64,000 nucleotides of DNA from Branchiostoma belcheri (GCF_001625305.1 NW_017803046.1:2016890-2080889); one strand, 5' to 3'. Shown: positions 1 to 15,400, counted from the first letter of the stretch. The notes: generated by a model not told the origin, from the letters alone. Numbers and translations are program-made.

Positions 1-430
1 CCTGTCCGTCGCCTTTATTCAGGACTCCTGCAGAGTGGCTTCGTGGCCTCAGCAGGATGCCGTCCTTTTCATCCGACCGCTTCTTCACGGTGCCGGATCT
101 CTTCAGGAACGATATCCTGCGCTTTCTCGTGCCCGAGTTGTTCGCCTCGGGACAGGCGACCTCCATGTTTTCCTCGAACGTTTCGTGCGGCACGTTGGGC
201 ACCAGGAAGTGGACGTGAGGGGAGTTCAGCTCCATCGACTTGTCACGGGGCGACTCAGGCGACGGGCTGGGCTGCGGGGAGCCGCCATCTTGGATGATAC
301 CATTGAGACCCATGTTGAGGGGGCACAGCCCGAGTTTGGAGCTCTCCTCACTATGGTCCTGCATGTACTTGGCCATAGCAGCGATATCCCATCTTTCCCC
401 AATGCCACATGTGCTCCAGTCCGAGTGCTC
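1..430 (-). CDS. rgs3: Gene B exon 27 (partial): Ser/Pro and basic tail
   Basis: The exon is open in frame from the acceptor TTGTCCAG (433 side) to the window edge, 143 codons. It carries a PQPSPSPESPRDK stretch and two basic blocks, GTRKRRISFLKRSGTVKKR and RPRSHSAG. The last resembles the RRRTHSEG motif I recall upstream of the RGS domain in RGS3. The downstream RGS domain, stop and poly(A) site are outside the window. Confidence 0.82.
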
Positions 431-3400
431 CTGGACAACACAACAGGAAAACAGAGATTTAGTACTTAACATTTCACAGAACTTTCGAGGCACAGTGATT
501 GTTGTGACAAAGATATACTTTGGACAACACCGGACACAGCTGAAGGTATCCACCCAAAAAGGGCAAGGACGCCAAAGCTCTCGTCTGGCAGGGACACTGA
601 GTGTGCGGAGGCCAAAAGCGATCATTTTTCACTGTGCCAGCCAACTTTTAAGATAATACTAATACGATTTACGGTGGCAAGGTAGTCTAGGGTTGTGGAC
701 TCAGAATCCGAAGGTTTATGAGTCCTTGGCAGGCCCCAGTGGTGTGTTTCTTAGGCACTTAACACCATTTCCTCTGAGTACCTAGCTTCGGTTAGGAACA
801 TTCTCTTGGATAGGACGTAAAGCCAGAGGAGCAGTGTTTCAGGACAGCCACTCCTTCAGCATTAAAGATCCCACCACATTTATAAAAAAAGCAGCGATCC
901 TTTCTGGTGCGAGTGGTTAAAAACTGGTCTCAGGTTTGACATCTTTGACAGGGTGATATGATATTCACCTATTATGTCAATCTTTCCACAAATGTGGTGA
1001 ATCTTCATAAGACACATAAATGAATAAATGTATACAAAACTAAATGAGTTATCCCTGACTCAGCAATAGGGACCCCTAACACAAAGAGTAAGCACGTGAT
1101 GTCAGTTATAGGCACAGACACTCGGGAGCATATCCGGTCATCTCGGGACTCATTCACATCCATAACTGGCAGAGTAAGAAGGCTCTTGGGGGGGGGGCCT
1201 CTTAGAGTGAACATTTGGGGGGTTGGGATCTGGTTCAAAAACTGCTGAATCAGCAAATTTGTGTTCCTAATGAGTTTACATATAGCAGAAAGGAGGTTGG
1301 ATAAACAGTGCATGTCTGTTCCATGAGGTAGGCTGGAGACAAGGAAACATTGTACATGTGGTCAGCACATTAATAAACAAAATGTCTTTCAAACTAGGGT
1401 CAATGGCCAGGAGTAACCCCCAGTTGGCCACTTGCGGGAACACAGTGTGAGGAGAGGTCAGTGTATACAATCAAAAACTCATACATTTACAAGGATGGAC
1501 AACAGATAAAAACATGAGATCAATGGCAAGCTGGCCAGTTCTCGCAAGGTATCATTAAAAAAAAAAACTTTCTGCCATATGCTGGAAAATGACACGTCAT
1601 CATGGGCAGAGATTGGGCCATATGTACAGTCCTAAATAGTGCCAGTTGCAGTTGTGCTGGACAAGTGGTAAGCTTAGGGAGTCCTTTAATGCTTAAGAAA
1701 AAGTGGCCATTATGGCCAGATGACCGGCTTTTAGAGGTAGTCACTCCTGCAAGTTTGACTGTACCTGAGGAGTTGCCATCTATATCCTGGGGTGAATGAC
1801 CTCAGTGTTCTCAGCCCCACATGTGGTACTCTCTAGGGACAGTCATCTTGCCTACAGACTAATTTGGAGGCAGGCAAATCAAACAAACCCAGGCTGCTTC
1901 CTGTTACCTCAACCATCCAACAGGTCAACGAACTCTACAAGACCAAAGGTTGAAATTTTAGCCAAGAAAATCAGGGTAAAATTCTTGATTCTTACTACAG
2001 TAAAAAAACAGCAAGAACATTGAACCAGAACCCAGTTTTACTGCATTGAAATCATTTTCGTTGCCTATAGGTTATATCATATTCCTCATAACCCATTTTG
2101 ATATCAAACACAATGTACACCCATATAACTGTTAAACGGTAGAACCTCGTATACTTTTCCGCCTATAATAAGAACATTGTGTCGACCCCTTCCTGAGGAC
2201 AAGAGACTTGGCAGGGAGGAGGAGGGAAAACTGCCAAACAGACCCCGCCACCTGTTTACTGTTAACCAACCTTTCAACAAAAACCACATGAGGTCCCTAG
2301 GGAGGACCTATATATAGTCTGGGGACTAAATATAGACTAGCAAGTTCCAGATGAGTTAAAATGGAAGATTAACTCCTTCTGAAAGTTAAAGCCAGTGGTG
2401 TCTCAGGTCTGGGGATCTTTGCTCTTTGTGTTGGTTCTATGTAGTTTCAGTCATCATTTATAAATATGGCAAAGAGTACAAACAGAATGAGGATCAAAAT
2501 TACAGTACTTATTTTCTATTTTTCAAATGGTATGTATCTTGTGTTCTTTTAGCTCACAAATATTTTCAAGAATTGTTCTGAAAATTCCAGGACTGCTTAT
2601 TCCTCACAGTACTCTCTTGAGAATTACCAAAAATTAGCCCACCTATTTCATTGTGTGTCAAGTTAAACTTAGCAACAACAATATTTTACACCCAACAGAG
2701 GTAGAACTGGAGCAGCTGGATAAGTAATATTTGAAAATACATGAAATGTTTTACCACAAATATGCAAAAAGTGTCTTCGTCAAATACTACTGTGCCAATG
2801 GCTATTCATAGTGGCATTTGTTTGTAAAAAACAGTTTTTTCAGGACATAACACCAGTCCTGACATGTCTAAATACAGAAGAAAGGAAAGAAATAAGAAAG
2901 TAAAGAGTGAGTAGCATCTGTTATGTGTCAAAAGTTCATGTGAACTACAGTATGGTGTCCATTACATAATCAAGTGTTACTGAATGTCAACAACATTTGT
3001 CAGCTGAAAGAAAACAAACCTAAAATCTATCACCCCACTGAACAGAGTTGTGACAACGTAAACTGAGGGCCAGGGTTAAAAAGCCACTGTTAAATGGCAT
3101 GAATTGGCTTAAAAACGTACTCAAAGTCTTATAATCATAAGACTGCAACAAGGGTAGGGTAAGATTTATTCAAGTGACTGTTATGAGGAACATGATTTTC
3201 TTGCCCTAAAATTCAATACAAAGTTCATTCATATCTAGCCTGGATCCGGATGCCAGACCATAGTACGCTAGGCCCAGAGTGAATCAGAGCCTAACTGAGT
3301 GGAGCTGTGATATAATTTCCTTGGGGGCATGTTAGCTCTGCAGCCTAGGAACTGGCCTGTGAGGCCCTGGAAACAGTCTGCCACCCAGATTAATTCATAT

Positions 3401-6400
3401 CCTGACTGGCCACTGGCACTGGCTGAGTTCAAAGGAACTGTCAAGATGCTCTCTATAAATTGCATCAAACTGTTTTGAGATGGAAGAAATCAGCGGATGT
3501 GCTTATTTTTGTTGGAAAGTTTTTCAGCAGGGCCTGACTTCACTGGAAACCTGAAGCTATGCCTGCGTCATCCTTACGTAAATGGTGGCCTGTCAGGACT
3601 AACTGTGAAAGACTTCCAGCTGACAAAGGAGCTGCTAATCCAACAAACCCTGGCCCACACCTGTGATTTATTTTCCTCCATTCCTAGATTTAATCCCTGT
3701 GTTAACTCCCAAATACTCTACGCACAACAATACAATGTATCTACTGCATTTTTAAAGGCATCCAATGCAATTTCAGAGCTCAGGATTTTCAAAGTCAATC
3801 TTCTGGTCATTTCTTTTTCATTTTGCAAGTTGAATCAACCAAATCCAATAGCATACTGATATCTGTAACAGTGTGAGGCAAAAATGCAATGTCACTCATG
3901 GAAAATGGTTGCTTGTTTTGTATTGTAGGCTGGTTCTAGCTATTGATGGGTGGTTCCCAAAAATGAAGGCACACCTCATGTATCTTGTTTCTTGGCTATT
4001 TCAAATGCTTCAACTTCAAGTGATGATAAAAATGTGCCAAGCAACGGGTCAGTACATTACAACAGATTTCCTCATAAAGAATATTTTTTGTTTTGCCCCC
4101 CTAAAATTGCATAGGATATAGAATGCCTTTAAAGTTTTGCTGGTCCAGTATTTGTGCACTCAAAGTTTTGCTGGTCCAGTATTTGTGCACTCAAAGCCAA
4201 CAAGATTCTGAATGCACACATGTACATGTATATTCTGAAGCAGAAGAAAATGACTTGCGATGAATACTGAACAAGGTCTGTCTACACCATAATTAGAAGT
4301 CAACGGCGGAGGTTTAGAGAATTGGCTGTCATCACCAACTGCTGTGAGCAAATTGCAGACATTTATATCCCCATGCTTCCTATGTTAACCCTATAGCTTG
4401 ATGTTGACCCCAGCGCTATTTTTCCTTGCAGTAATGTGCAAAAAATGATACCCTCTGCTCCCCTAAAATTAAACCTTGCATATCAAAATGACGACTTCAC
4501 ATCGCATTTCTTTTTAATAAGCACCATAAAGGTCCAGATTTAGAGTCCGGAAGGTAGAATTCATGCCTCGTGTTCACGGCTCATGTATGTTCTTAAGTAC
4601 GACTGCCTTTTAACAGTTTCTTTTTCCATTAACCTTGCCCATCAGCAGGCTAGATGGTAGTCTGAATGACGCACATGCAAATTGCCCTATCTGTGCCGAG
4701 GCGTGCTTGGGTTATTGAATATGAGTCTTCAGGGGCAGACGAGGCAGGATCACAGCGTGCATGTTAAACTCTGATTTTCTGAGATCAACACTTTGTGCAA
4801 GTGTTGTTTTTTTATCACACTTTGTCCATAAATTTGGGTCAAAATCTACAGTTCCTTTTGCTAAATTGTGGAGAGTATGATTGTGTAAGTTAAAAAAAAA
4901 ACTGTTACTACATGTTATTACGTATTACGAAAATTAACAGACAAATGTTACTGTGCTGGACTAAACAGTCTCTAAAAATAACTGTTGCTATACTATAATG
5001 TAATTTTTTTTCTTATTCTGTATCTTCGTTTCTATACCTTTCAGTTTGACTTGATAAGCTTCAGTTAAATTTTTGTACCTTCACCTATTACATGTAGGTC
5101 CTCAGCCTTCACATTACAATTTACCAAAAAATGGGTCACCTTTGTAAGCTATAATTAAACACCAGTAAGTCAGCGACTGGCCACAACTTCTTTTGAAAGT
5201 TACATATTCGTCTTCCTTTCTAGGCTAATTGGTATATATACAGTCCTGAATGGCATAGCCTGAGCACTTTTTCATGTTGAGGCTGGTTGGTGTCACAGGG
5301 CAATCACAAAAATTACGTGTGATGACCACTTAAATACAGGCACATGGTTCTCCTTAAATATTGCAGTCCTATAGGCTTCCATAATGCTTTGTGCATATTA
5401 GTGACCAGGCCTCTGGACCAAGAGGTTGAGGGTTTGAATCCTGACTGTTAGGTATAAATACTACATGTACTGGAAAGTTTGAATGAGGATGAGATGTTAA
5501 ACCAGGGTCATTGTTCATTGCACTCATTGAAAAGAGCCAGGAAAATTACCCTGGGAACAATGACCTTATACACTGTGCATATAATGCGTTTATCGTATGT
5601 CTTTCCATCCTTCGGTGAGCTGGAAACTGTTTCGAGTTCACTTTTCCAAAAGAAATTTAAACCTCTATCAGAGCTCAAAAAGCCAGCACAAATAGAACAC
5701 GTGGACTGATTACGATGGCACGTGTCAGTCAAATCCCTCATTTAACCTTTCCTGTCAGATGATTCTGAGTCCTCCGGGTATTAAAAGGGCAGATGGAATG
5801 ATCTATCCATTCCTCACAGGGGCTGACTTTCTAACCTCTAATTAGAGAATTTGCCCTCAACAGCATTTCACTCCAGTGCATACACGCAGCTCTTAACTTA
5901 GTCACAATCTGTTGCATGCAGCTCATGCAAAGCATACAGACAATGGTCCACCTCAAAACTGTTAAGCCCTGATTTTTATTCTGCTTAGATATATGCCGGG
6001 CAGATTTAAAGTCTATGATCAGTACTTTTTATCCCCAAAAACTGAAAAAAGTTGTTGTTTTTTTCCTTTATAAGCCCACATTTTCCTTCAAAATGGCATT
6101 TATTCCTCTGAAATTTAGTGATATTTCATATCAAGAAGTAGATCTGACTGGCCATGTTTATGTACCTGTATCAAAACAACAGACTGCAATTTGGCCAAAT
6201 GGCTTGTTGAAGGTCACATAACAGACAATTTATGGTGTCACTAGTACTAAAATTTGAGGCTCCAATGACCAACGCAGCTGTTGTTTTCCTGCCTTGCACC
6301 AGATAAAACCAGGCATGAAAGAGCTGCCTCCTATTCACAGAGAGAATACGATAATCAAGCCGTCTTTTGCCGGCCGCGTGTGTCCGCTACACGTGTTCGC

Positions 6401-9400
6401 TCAGCCCTTTGTGTGCAACACGGCATAATTAGGATCTATGGGCTTCCTTTGATCATTTCATGGACGAGCATGACCCCTGAAGCAATACTGAACATGTACT
6501 TAGCTTTCCTCTTGGCTACACAAAGGTTTTGTAGGTCATAAAAAATTTCATACATGCATGCATGCAATTTCATGCAGTAAGTCTGTCTGCTACCTGTATT
6601 GCTTTTTTCCAGCCATCAGTCTAATACAGCTAGCGCCAAAAAGTTTAACTGTCTTTATCTCTTTGCCTATCAGGCCATCAAAGAGCAATGGGTTGAAAAT
6701 GTTCCCAAAATGGGGGTAGCAACCCTTTTTTATCTGCTGTTTTATATGATAAATGCAATGCATTCTTTGGAGTCACCGATTCATGCCTGTAATTTGTACA
6801 AAATGTGCGCACTGCTAAGGCTAGTATCTAGGACGGTTTTATCATGGGACATTGCAGGTGCAGGTAGACGTCAGGAATACATGTAAATGTACCTGGCACT
6901 ACCTGCACAGCTCCAATTTTACCTGCACTAACCTGCATATACCCAGTACATGGACCAGTGCAGGTAGACCTCACAAATACCTGCACAGCTCCAATTTTAC
7001 CTGCACTAACCTGCATATAAACAGTACATGGACCAGTGCAGGTAGACCTCACAAATACCTGCACAGCTCCAATTTTACCACTAACCTGCATATATGCAGA
7101 TGTCACTTCGAGCCCTGCAAGAGTGTCTGCTGCTCCTAACAGTCATCTACATGTACTTAAGGTGAAGCCTTTCTGTGCAGGAACCGAGATATGCATTTCA
7201 CGTTGCTCTGAACTTCAATCAAAATCCCGTTCACATACATGCTCTGGAGGAAAGCTGCTTAGACGGGTTCCTCACATGACTCCAGAGTGGAAAGAGTGAC
7301 ATGCATGGTAAACAGACATCAAAAGCCTGTCAAAGGTTTGGAGCAGCGAAAGACAGACTATACTGAAGTCACCATAGGAAAGGTGACTGCAAACTTTAAT
7401 AGTCAGGTAAAAAAGAGGCAACATAAAACTGTGTCTTTTGGTTTAATACCATGACACCAATTTTGCTAAATAAAACCAGGCAATTTAAAACTTACTCTTA
7501 CTGGCTGGCTGGCTGGAGGAACAGAGGGGAGCAAGGGGCCAGTACCTGGCCTGTGCATATAGGCAGGAAGGCAGGCTTACCATTGTCCTACTTTCAAAAT
7601 ATTGTAGTCTGTAGACTGTTTCGTCTAATAATATTATTCATGCAGAGACTACTGCATGAATTGCACAGAACACAATTTTTTTTAAATTCTAGAAACCAAA
7701 GCAAAACTCAGTCAAATTTGAGACACACTTTCGGATAGCCGTGTGGCACTTTCCCAATGAAATTCTCCCTGACTCGAAACTTGCAGAATGGCAGCTATAT
7801 GTTCTCTAAAGTCAAAAATTTATAATACATAAGCATGACCTGTCAGGTACCACAATCCTAAAACATACCACAGACGCCGTATCTCCACAAAACTTGGGCT
7901 TATCAACTCCTGGGTAATAAGTGTTCTGTGTGGGCAGATACTGACAGATGACTACTGACAACATTTTCTACTGATTGACGAGACTGTCCAGATAGTGGGG
8001 TGACTTATATAGGACAGCCTAAACCAATCTTCTAAATCTAATCTTTCTTTCATTTTCCTAAAACTGTTATCTTATGCAACGTGTCAAAAGGAATGCAAAA
8101 TGGCCTTCAGGCTATACATACTTGGTGAAACTGAGAACAAAATAGTGCCAGATGCTGGCCATGGGCTATATATTTGTACATGAAGATAAATCTTCTAAAC
8201 CAATACTAACAGTCACAGCAAATGTTACATCCTTCTACAAGCCACCAAACCCTACATTTTCTGACAGTAAATATAACATAAGAAAAGATACTGCTACGTA
8301 ATAAATTGATCCACAATCACAGCAAAAGTCAAGGAGACAAACTTGAATGGCAAGAACAAAAGAGTAACAAAATGTAGTACAGATGTCAAATCTGAATGTT
8401 TAACAAACTTCAGTCATGATTAACCTCCAGCTGTGTTGTTGTCCTTCCTTCCTTGTACCAGAGGAGGCCAGGGTAAGTGTTTATCCTTCTGATGCCAAAT
8501 TTAGTAACAGAGACCACAAATCTGTTTCTAAGATTAGGCTCCAGCCTTGACATTGATTTCCCCCCTATTCTCTCTGCCATGGACGCAATATTGTGAAGGC
8601 TAAATGTTTTTCTAACAAGATGCTAAAAAATGGAAGATCTGAACAACATTGAACAAGAAATTTCTGCCTTTTTCTGAAGACGACAGAAATCCAAACCTAA
8701 AATCGACTGTTCAGACACAAGTGAGAAACATTCCTGGCTAAAAATGTTCGGTTCAAGGAAAACGTCAACTTGATAAACCAACTTTCCTTGACATAATACA
8801 GCAGTTCCAGTTTGTGCAAAGGGATGTTCTTAATAACGGAATATATATATATATATGTCAGTGTTGTTGTTGCATTATCCATATCACAGAACAGGGAAAA
8901 ACTGTAAGCACTTTTATTAAGCACAAAATGCTGAGAGCATACAAATGCATATACAAAATTCAAGTGAATGGATTTATACTCAAATTCTACAGAAAATTGT
9001 ACATATTACATTATACGAGGGAAATTTATTGTCAACAATTATGGACAATTCAAGTGATTAGATAAATGCTGCTATTGATATCAATGATAAGCTTTTGTCG
9101 AGTGCAATTTGTCATTTCTGCTTGGGCCGTTTTCAGTTACAATTAATGTCTGAAAGTCTAATTCCATTATAATTCGATTATCTAGGCAAGCCATCGGACA
9201 AACAAATTAGAAAGTATGTAATTGTTACCGCAACAGGCAATATTTATAACACTGACAATAGGCATAGAAATGACAACAATTCCCAATCTCCAAAGCCTGT
9301 CCATGCCCTAAGAACTGATAGAATTTGTGGTGGTCTAAACATTTGCAATTCTTTGGTACGAATCATCATAACAATATATATATACTGCAAAATCAGAAAC

Positions 9401-12400
9401 TGACCAGAGTCCACTACTAAGGTGACAAATATATTATTGTACTCTATTGTACTGTTGTTGTCAACTGATATTCAGTTAATGCTGAGATTTTTTCACTCAC
9501 CACCAAGACATCAGCCAGGCTCATCCTGTGAATGTAGGGCGCGATTTTTCTCTTCACCTTGACACAGGACAGGGGTAGCGAGAAGCGCCTGTTTGAGCCC
9601 GAGCCGTCGGTGGCGGTACCTTTCCCCGTCAGCATCTGTGGTCAGCCTTATAGACAGCAGAGCCGCTCAGAATGTGATATGAATGAGCTTCTACCTTCCC
9701 CAGTCAACACTCGGAACCAACCACGTCAAATACTGGGGGTGGGACACCTTCCTACTGAGTGTAACTTCTGTTCTTCCAATCCAAACATGCAATTTCTCTG
9801 CAGAACTATCTTCTCTTCAGCAAATTAATTCCTAGACTTTGTAACTACGATAGATATTCGTTGTAAGATTTTAGATATCTTTCGACAATCACCCGTTTCA
9901 GGTGGACTGACCCAGTCTCCTTGGAATTCCTGTCTGTGTGCCTGCCTCCCTGGCAAGGGGGCCTCTATAAATAGATGGATTGATTGGGGAGGCGCTGTGC
10001 ATGGAAATAGCAGAGGAAGTACGTCAGAGGGAGAGGCAATGTCATGGGCAGGACTTAGCAAACAGAGGGCCGGCGCCTCGAGATTACCGGCCACCGAGGA
10101 GGAAGCAGTCCGGACAGCGACCACGTTCCGGGCATTCTGCGGAGATGGAAACTTAAGCGCTACTTGGAATAGCCAAAATGTCACTCGTCACTTTGTATTT
10201 GGAGTAACACTTTCCACCTTTTAGTTAAGTAGGTTGATGTAATGCTATTGGATGTACAGAAATAACTCCAGTCACATAGAATACTTTGTCAAAGACTGTG
10301 CATGTTTCTTTGTAGGTTTTGGCATATTTCTGTATCATTCAACGTTTTCTAGACTGTCAGTAACACAAATTGCTTGTGTATGTTTCCTAAATGACCATGG
10401 TCTGTTATTCAAATATCCGCTACAACTGTATTGATGTAGTTCGAACTGGGCACCCGAACCAGTTCAAACTGGGCACCCGAACCGGTTCAGGCTAGTCCCA
10501 GATGGGTATAGTTTTATAGAGGAGGTTACTACCAGTGGCATCCAACTGTATCTGGCTCTGCCATCCGAATTCATAAACAATTGCGATGGGCACTTAGATA
10601 AGGCCTATGGAGCTAAATTTTGTTCAGTTAAATTGTAAATACTTTTGCAAACATTACTCATGTATGAGCTATGACTAGGGCTCAAAATTTCTTAGCTGTG
10701 CAGGTGCCAGGTACATTTGTATTTCTGATATCTACCTGCACCTAACATGCACTGACCAAAGATTGTTATTATTATCAAAATTATGATATACAACTGTAGG
10801 TGTCTGTGAATGTTTATTTTCTGCATTGACTATTACCACATATGGAGTATATACTGTAATTATGAAAAGAAATATTTGCAATGGCCTTTTTAACAGTTTT
10901 CAGTATGATCTACATTTATACTTGAGTCTTCCTAAATTCTGAGCGGTGCCAGTAAAAGTTATCAGGTGAGGTAATTTTCAATGTTACCTGCACCAGTACA
11001 CACGGCAGAAAAAAGGATTTCGAGCCCCGATGACACACTTTGAGTTCAATGTCCCCTGCACCAGTTTATATAACCCTCTATACCATTGGGCCCAAAACGT
11101 GAAATGCAATAATGGTCTTCCGGAGTTGGGTGAATATTTGAAATACACCACAGTTTGGAAATGCCAGAAACAAGAGTTACATCCTGCTTGTGTTTCATTT
11201 TTTATGTGACAACAGGTGGTCTTACTGGCTAAAGTGTGGTTAGAAATAAAACGACTTGAAATTTGGATGTAATACCCTGGATAATCGGAAGAAAAAACAG
11301 AGAAGACAGTGTTTCTTATTATCTTTGCAATAGCTGTGGTACATGTAACTGTTCTATGCCCTAAAAAATTATTCCAAATGTACAAATGTATGTAGTGAAA
11401 TCAATCCATTATGACGTATAACAAAAAGCTACCTGCACATGTGTATTTAAATGTGTATTGTTATATGCACCTTATGAAAGCCTTATATAATATATACCTT
11501 TATTAAAAATTCATCAAGGGTGAAGAACTAATTTTCAAATGCGCCTTATGTAAGCCTTTTGTAATATATCATTCCTGTATGAAAGATTCATAAAAGTGAC
11601 ATTCCGTAAAGTGACACCATTTTCATGATGTGACATTCTGAAATTTGTCCTCATACGCTAATCTCCAAGCAGATCTTTGGGCAGCTGCAAAGATAGTATC
11701 AAATTGGCAAGACAGTATCTGTATCGGTATAACTGGTATAAGCACCCTTTGGTGTAACACACCAGCTTTTTTCCGTAACGTTAACCACAGATGGACTTAC
11801 AATAAGCTTACATATAAGGTATCCAACATATGAACAGTATCCAATTCACTTAGAACTCCTACGCATGTCTAAAAGGTCTGTGCTCATTCAACATCCTGTT
11901 CTAAATATGTTCTGAAATAATTAGACCTGCTGGCAGGATAAACCTAGGAGCTATATCAGTACTTTAACATGTATCTTTGATATCATATATCATCAATTTT
12001 GAAATGACAAAAATAGTCTAAGCTTGAAGGGACTGTTTGATTTTATATAAAGATAGATACTAAATTTGTAATTTTTGCAATGTGCCAGAAATTACATATG
12101 CAGACAATAATACCCGGTAATATGCCACACTGTACACATGCAGGTTTTCTGTAATGTTAATTATGCATTTGCAAAAATAGAAATGTTCCATTCAAAAGCT
12201 TTTAAACAAAACGTATTGTAGCTTGAATCTACCCTGCAATGCAAATCACACTCTTGAAAAGTTTTAGTCCTTTGCTTAGCTCTGACTGAGGGAGACTGAT
12301 AGTCTGTGTAACGCAAACTCTGCGTACGTGGCTTTTTCAGGGGACAGCTGGATGTTGGGCGGGCGGCAACCGTTAAGCGATTTCATCAGGCTAGAGACAA

Positions 12401-15400
12401 GATATCTGTAAAACCGAATATGTGTGGTATCTGCAGCACAAGTACATGTACATGTATATAGACTCTATATTCTCTCCTGCTGATTAAATTACAAATGTAC
12501 TTACTGATTAACTACACACTATCATGTAATTAGGTCATCTCCCAGTCTTCATAGGTATTGTCTGGTGGGTGTATTAATATCCGCTCATCTTGGTTACACA
12601 CAGACACACTGTTTTCTCATCACATAGTCTCTAGAGTATGGAGTAATAAGGCAATATATAAAACTCTGTTGGCGTGGCACCTTATCAATACCCTCAAAAT
12701 AAGTTTCCATCATCCTAAATTTGTTTGAACCTCAAGTTGGCCAGGCAATCCTAGAGGGCCAGTGACATGCTGCAAGGGGAAACATTTAATCTAAGCTTAG
12801 TTTAATGAAATATTAATGTAATGCTGATTTTTGTCCATCAAAGATGACAAATTGTGCAAAATTTCTGTCTGCATGAGCTGCAAAATTCTGTCAACTTGCC
12901 AGCATCCATTTCTGAAAGAACTGGTGCCTTGAAGCAAGGACATTATTATACTATAGTCTGTTGCTATCCACCATCACATTTGCCTGAAGCAAGTGATGTT
13001 GGATAGCAACAGGTGAATAAAAATAGATCACTGAATTCTGAGGAGAGTTTTGTTTTGACGAGCGATTTCATATACAAGTGACTTTCTATCCACATTTAGC
13101 CACGCGTATACCAATATAAATGGTTCTCAGATTTAGAAAATACTTAAATTAATCAGAAGCTGATCTGAATATCAACAAGGAAACAAAGTAATATTTTAAT
13201 GTCATACCTGGGCATATACTAGTACATTGTAATGTCATACCATGTAATGTTCAATACAGGTGTTCTGGCCCATGTGATAACTTTTAGTAGTAACTGTTGA
13301 GGTCAAAATATGAGTACATGTATGTTGGAGTTGATTCATTGTTATTCCTTCTTTTTTTTTGCAAAAAAATCTGAAAAAAAAGAAGCAGGCGAATCCGAGA
13401 ACCAATTACATTGATGTGGCCTAAATGCTGAAATCAATACAGTCTAGCTCTGCAGGTCTAAGATCCCTGACTTAGAAAATAAAGCGTCAGGCACGTGGCA
13501 AGTCCATGTGCGAGAACTTGACAGTGCCAGGCTGCGGAAAATTCCTCATCGGTCCCAGGAGCTGAAATCAATGCAGCGTGATGGGTATCAAGGGTCCTGG
13601 CCGTGTCTGGTAAAGAGCTTTTCTGCTCCCCAGACTTCACACATGTAGAGGGAACCATACATACATGAATACAGAGTGGCACTGGACTTAACCTTCACCT
13701 TATTCTCTCAACTACTGGTACGGTCACATTCATTGAAGGTCGTCGAACGATAATTTGACGCGGCCGAAGAATTTTCAAGCAGGCTGTGACAGAACTGACT
13801 ACCGAACAAGAATCTAAAACAGCCTTTTTCAAGACAGCTGAATTTTACCGGACACCTGCACGACTACATTACAAGAATGCCCTCATTTTGTGATCGTACG
13901 ACGATTGTATGAATGTACATGACCAGGCTCTTTCATCATCATGGGACAAAACTGATGCCGTATCATCATCAACTGTCGAATAGTTAAGAGGATGATTGGA
14001 TTGTGTATATATATACATAATATAGCACTAGATGCTTTGTAATGTTTTTACAAAGATCTACAGTAGTTACCGGTACAAATGTACATGGAAATACTTATTA
14101 TATAATAAGTAGTTATCTCTGAGGAAGTCTTTTGGTGGTATCAAATTGGCAAGACTGTAAATTGGCAGGGCAGTATCCAGCTACCAACAGAAGTAAACAT
14201 TGTAGATTCTAGTACAAAAAAGAAAGCCTGATAAAAAGTTGTAAAAACTTGTCAAACATAAGCCTAAGCCTAAACCTCTAGTTGGAGAGAATGGAAATAG
14301 CACAGACCTCCTCTGTGCCTCATCACTTCGTTTTCAAGTGGGCAGTGCAGACTTTGGATTAACTCCAGACTTCATACTAATCCATAACTTTTACAATCAC
14401 ATAAAAAGAGTCCATATCTCTCCCGGAGTGTACTTAACTACTTTGTTCTCAAGCGGGCAGTGCAGCCTTTGGATTTGGCTACTCAATTCTACAATGCTTT
14501 TGCACTTTTGCACCGAATTACATGAAAAGAGCAGAGGTGACGCTCCTGTACTTGACAACGTTGGTTAAACTTTAAACTGAGAAGCAAAGGCTAAGGATTT
14601 GTGTACTCAAGTCTTGCGATACATCTGTACTTTTGCCAGTAAAAGATCCCACAGACCTTTTCTGCATTCAATAACTCTACAGGAACCGACATTTGACCTC
14701 ATCTTTTCATGACACTGATCTTACAGTGTATTGTAAGATGAGGGACAGATCAAAACCCTCTATCTGTACTTCTTCTTTAACCTTTGGACTGCTAAGGTAG
14801 CCATACTTGGCACCATACTTGTATTCATTACCGGTTTAGGCAGCAGGGAGGAGGTTAATGAGCAGCGCAATATAATCACACTCCGCATAATTATACAGTA
14901 GCTGCAGGAGTGCTTGTGTGGCATTATGTACACCATTGCACTGTCTGAGCTTGCAAGCAAAAAGCCGGAGGTCTAAACTTAGCCAGGGCAAAGCACCACA
15001 TGGACACAGGTGTATTGGGAGTTTGCTAATTGGCTTCATTTGATCTTGGTCGACTGTTGTCCTTTTTTTTTTGGCCATCGAGGTAACTGTGGGCACAGTA
15101 TCCCTTCCGCAATGCGGGGGTGATTTATTCAAAGGTTCCCTTTAAACATTGAAAGTCATGTCCAATAGAATTTAGCTGAAAAATTTGTCTCTTGGGAACA
15201 GACCTGACAGGTAGCAAAATTATTTTGCTCTAAGTAAAAGACCACAACAATGTATTTCTGTGGTTCTTGGACATTCTAACATGACAATTCAGTATAGGAG
15301 GACGAGATGTAAAGAGGGGCACAAAGAAAATTAAACACATCTTGTTTGATTTCAAGTGCATCGTTAGCTGAATTTTTCTTCTTTCACACTTGCTTGGTAA

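Larger units (their letters stand above)
431..9500. other. Gene B intron 26
   Basis: This 9.1 kb intron carries SINE-like pieces (677-880 and 5400-5450), a 31-bp tandem duplication, a TGCA-rich tandem array (6850-7100) and a dispersed repeat (7499-7577). No exon with domain support was found. Confidence 0.5.

Noticed and set aside
10-20. AATAAA on the minus strand as a gene B poly(A) signal
   Set aside because: It falls inside the open coding frame of exon 27 (LNKG), with no stop before it.
3497-3859. 120-codon plus-strand open frame
   Set aside because: No domain or splice support. It is isolated in an intron and its composition matches non-coding flanks.
9825-10184. 119-codon minus-strand open frame
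   Set aside because: It lies in the GC-rich island where open frames are expected by chance, and no domain is visible. The alternative first-exon idea uses another frame.
10984-11385. 133-codon minus-strand open frame
   Set aside because: It overlaps the end of a TIR element and has no recognisable domain or splice context.
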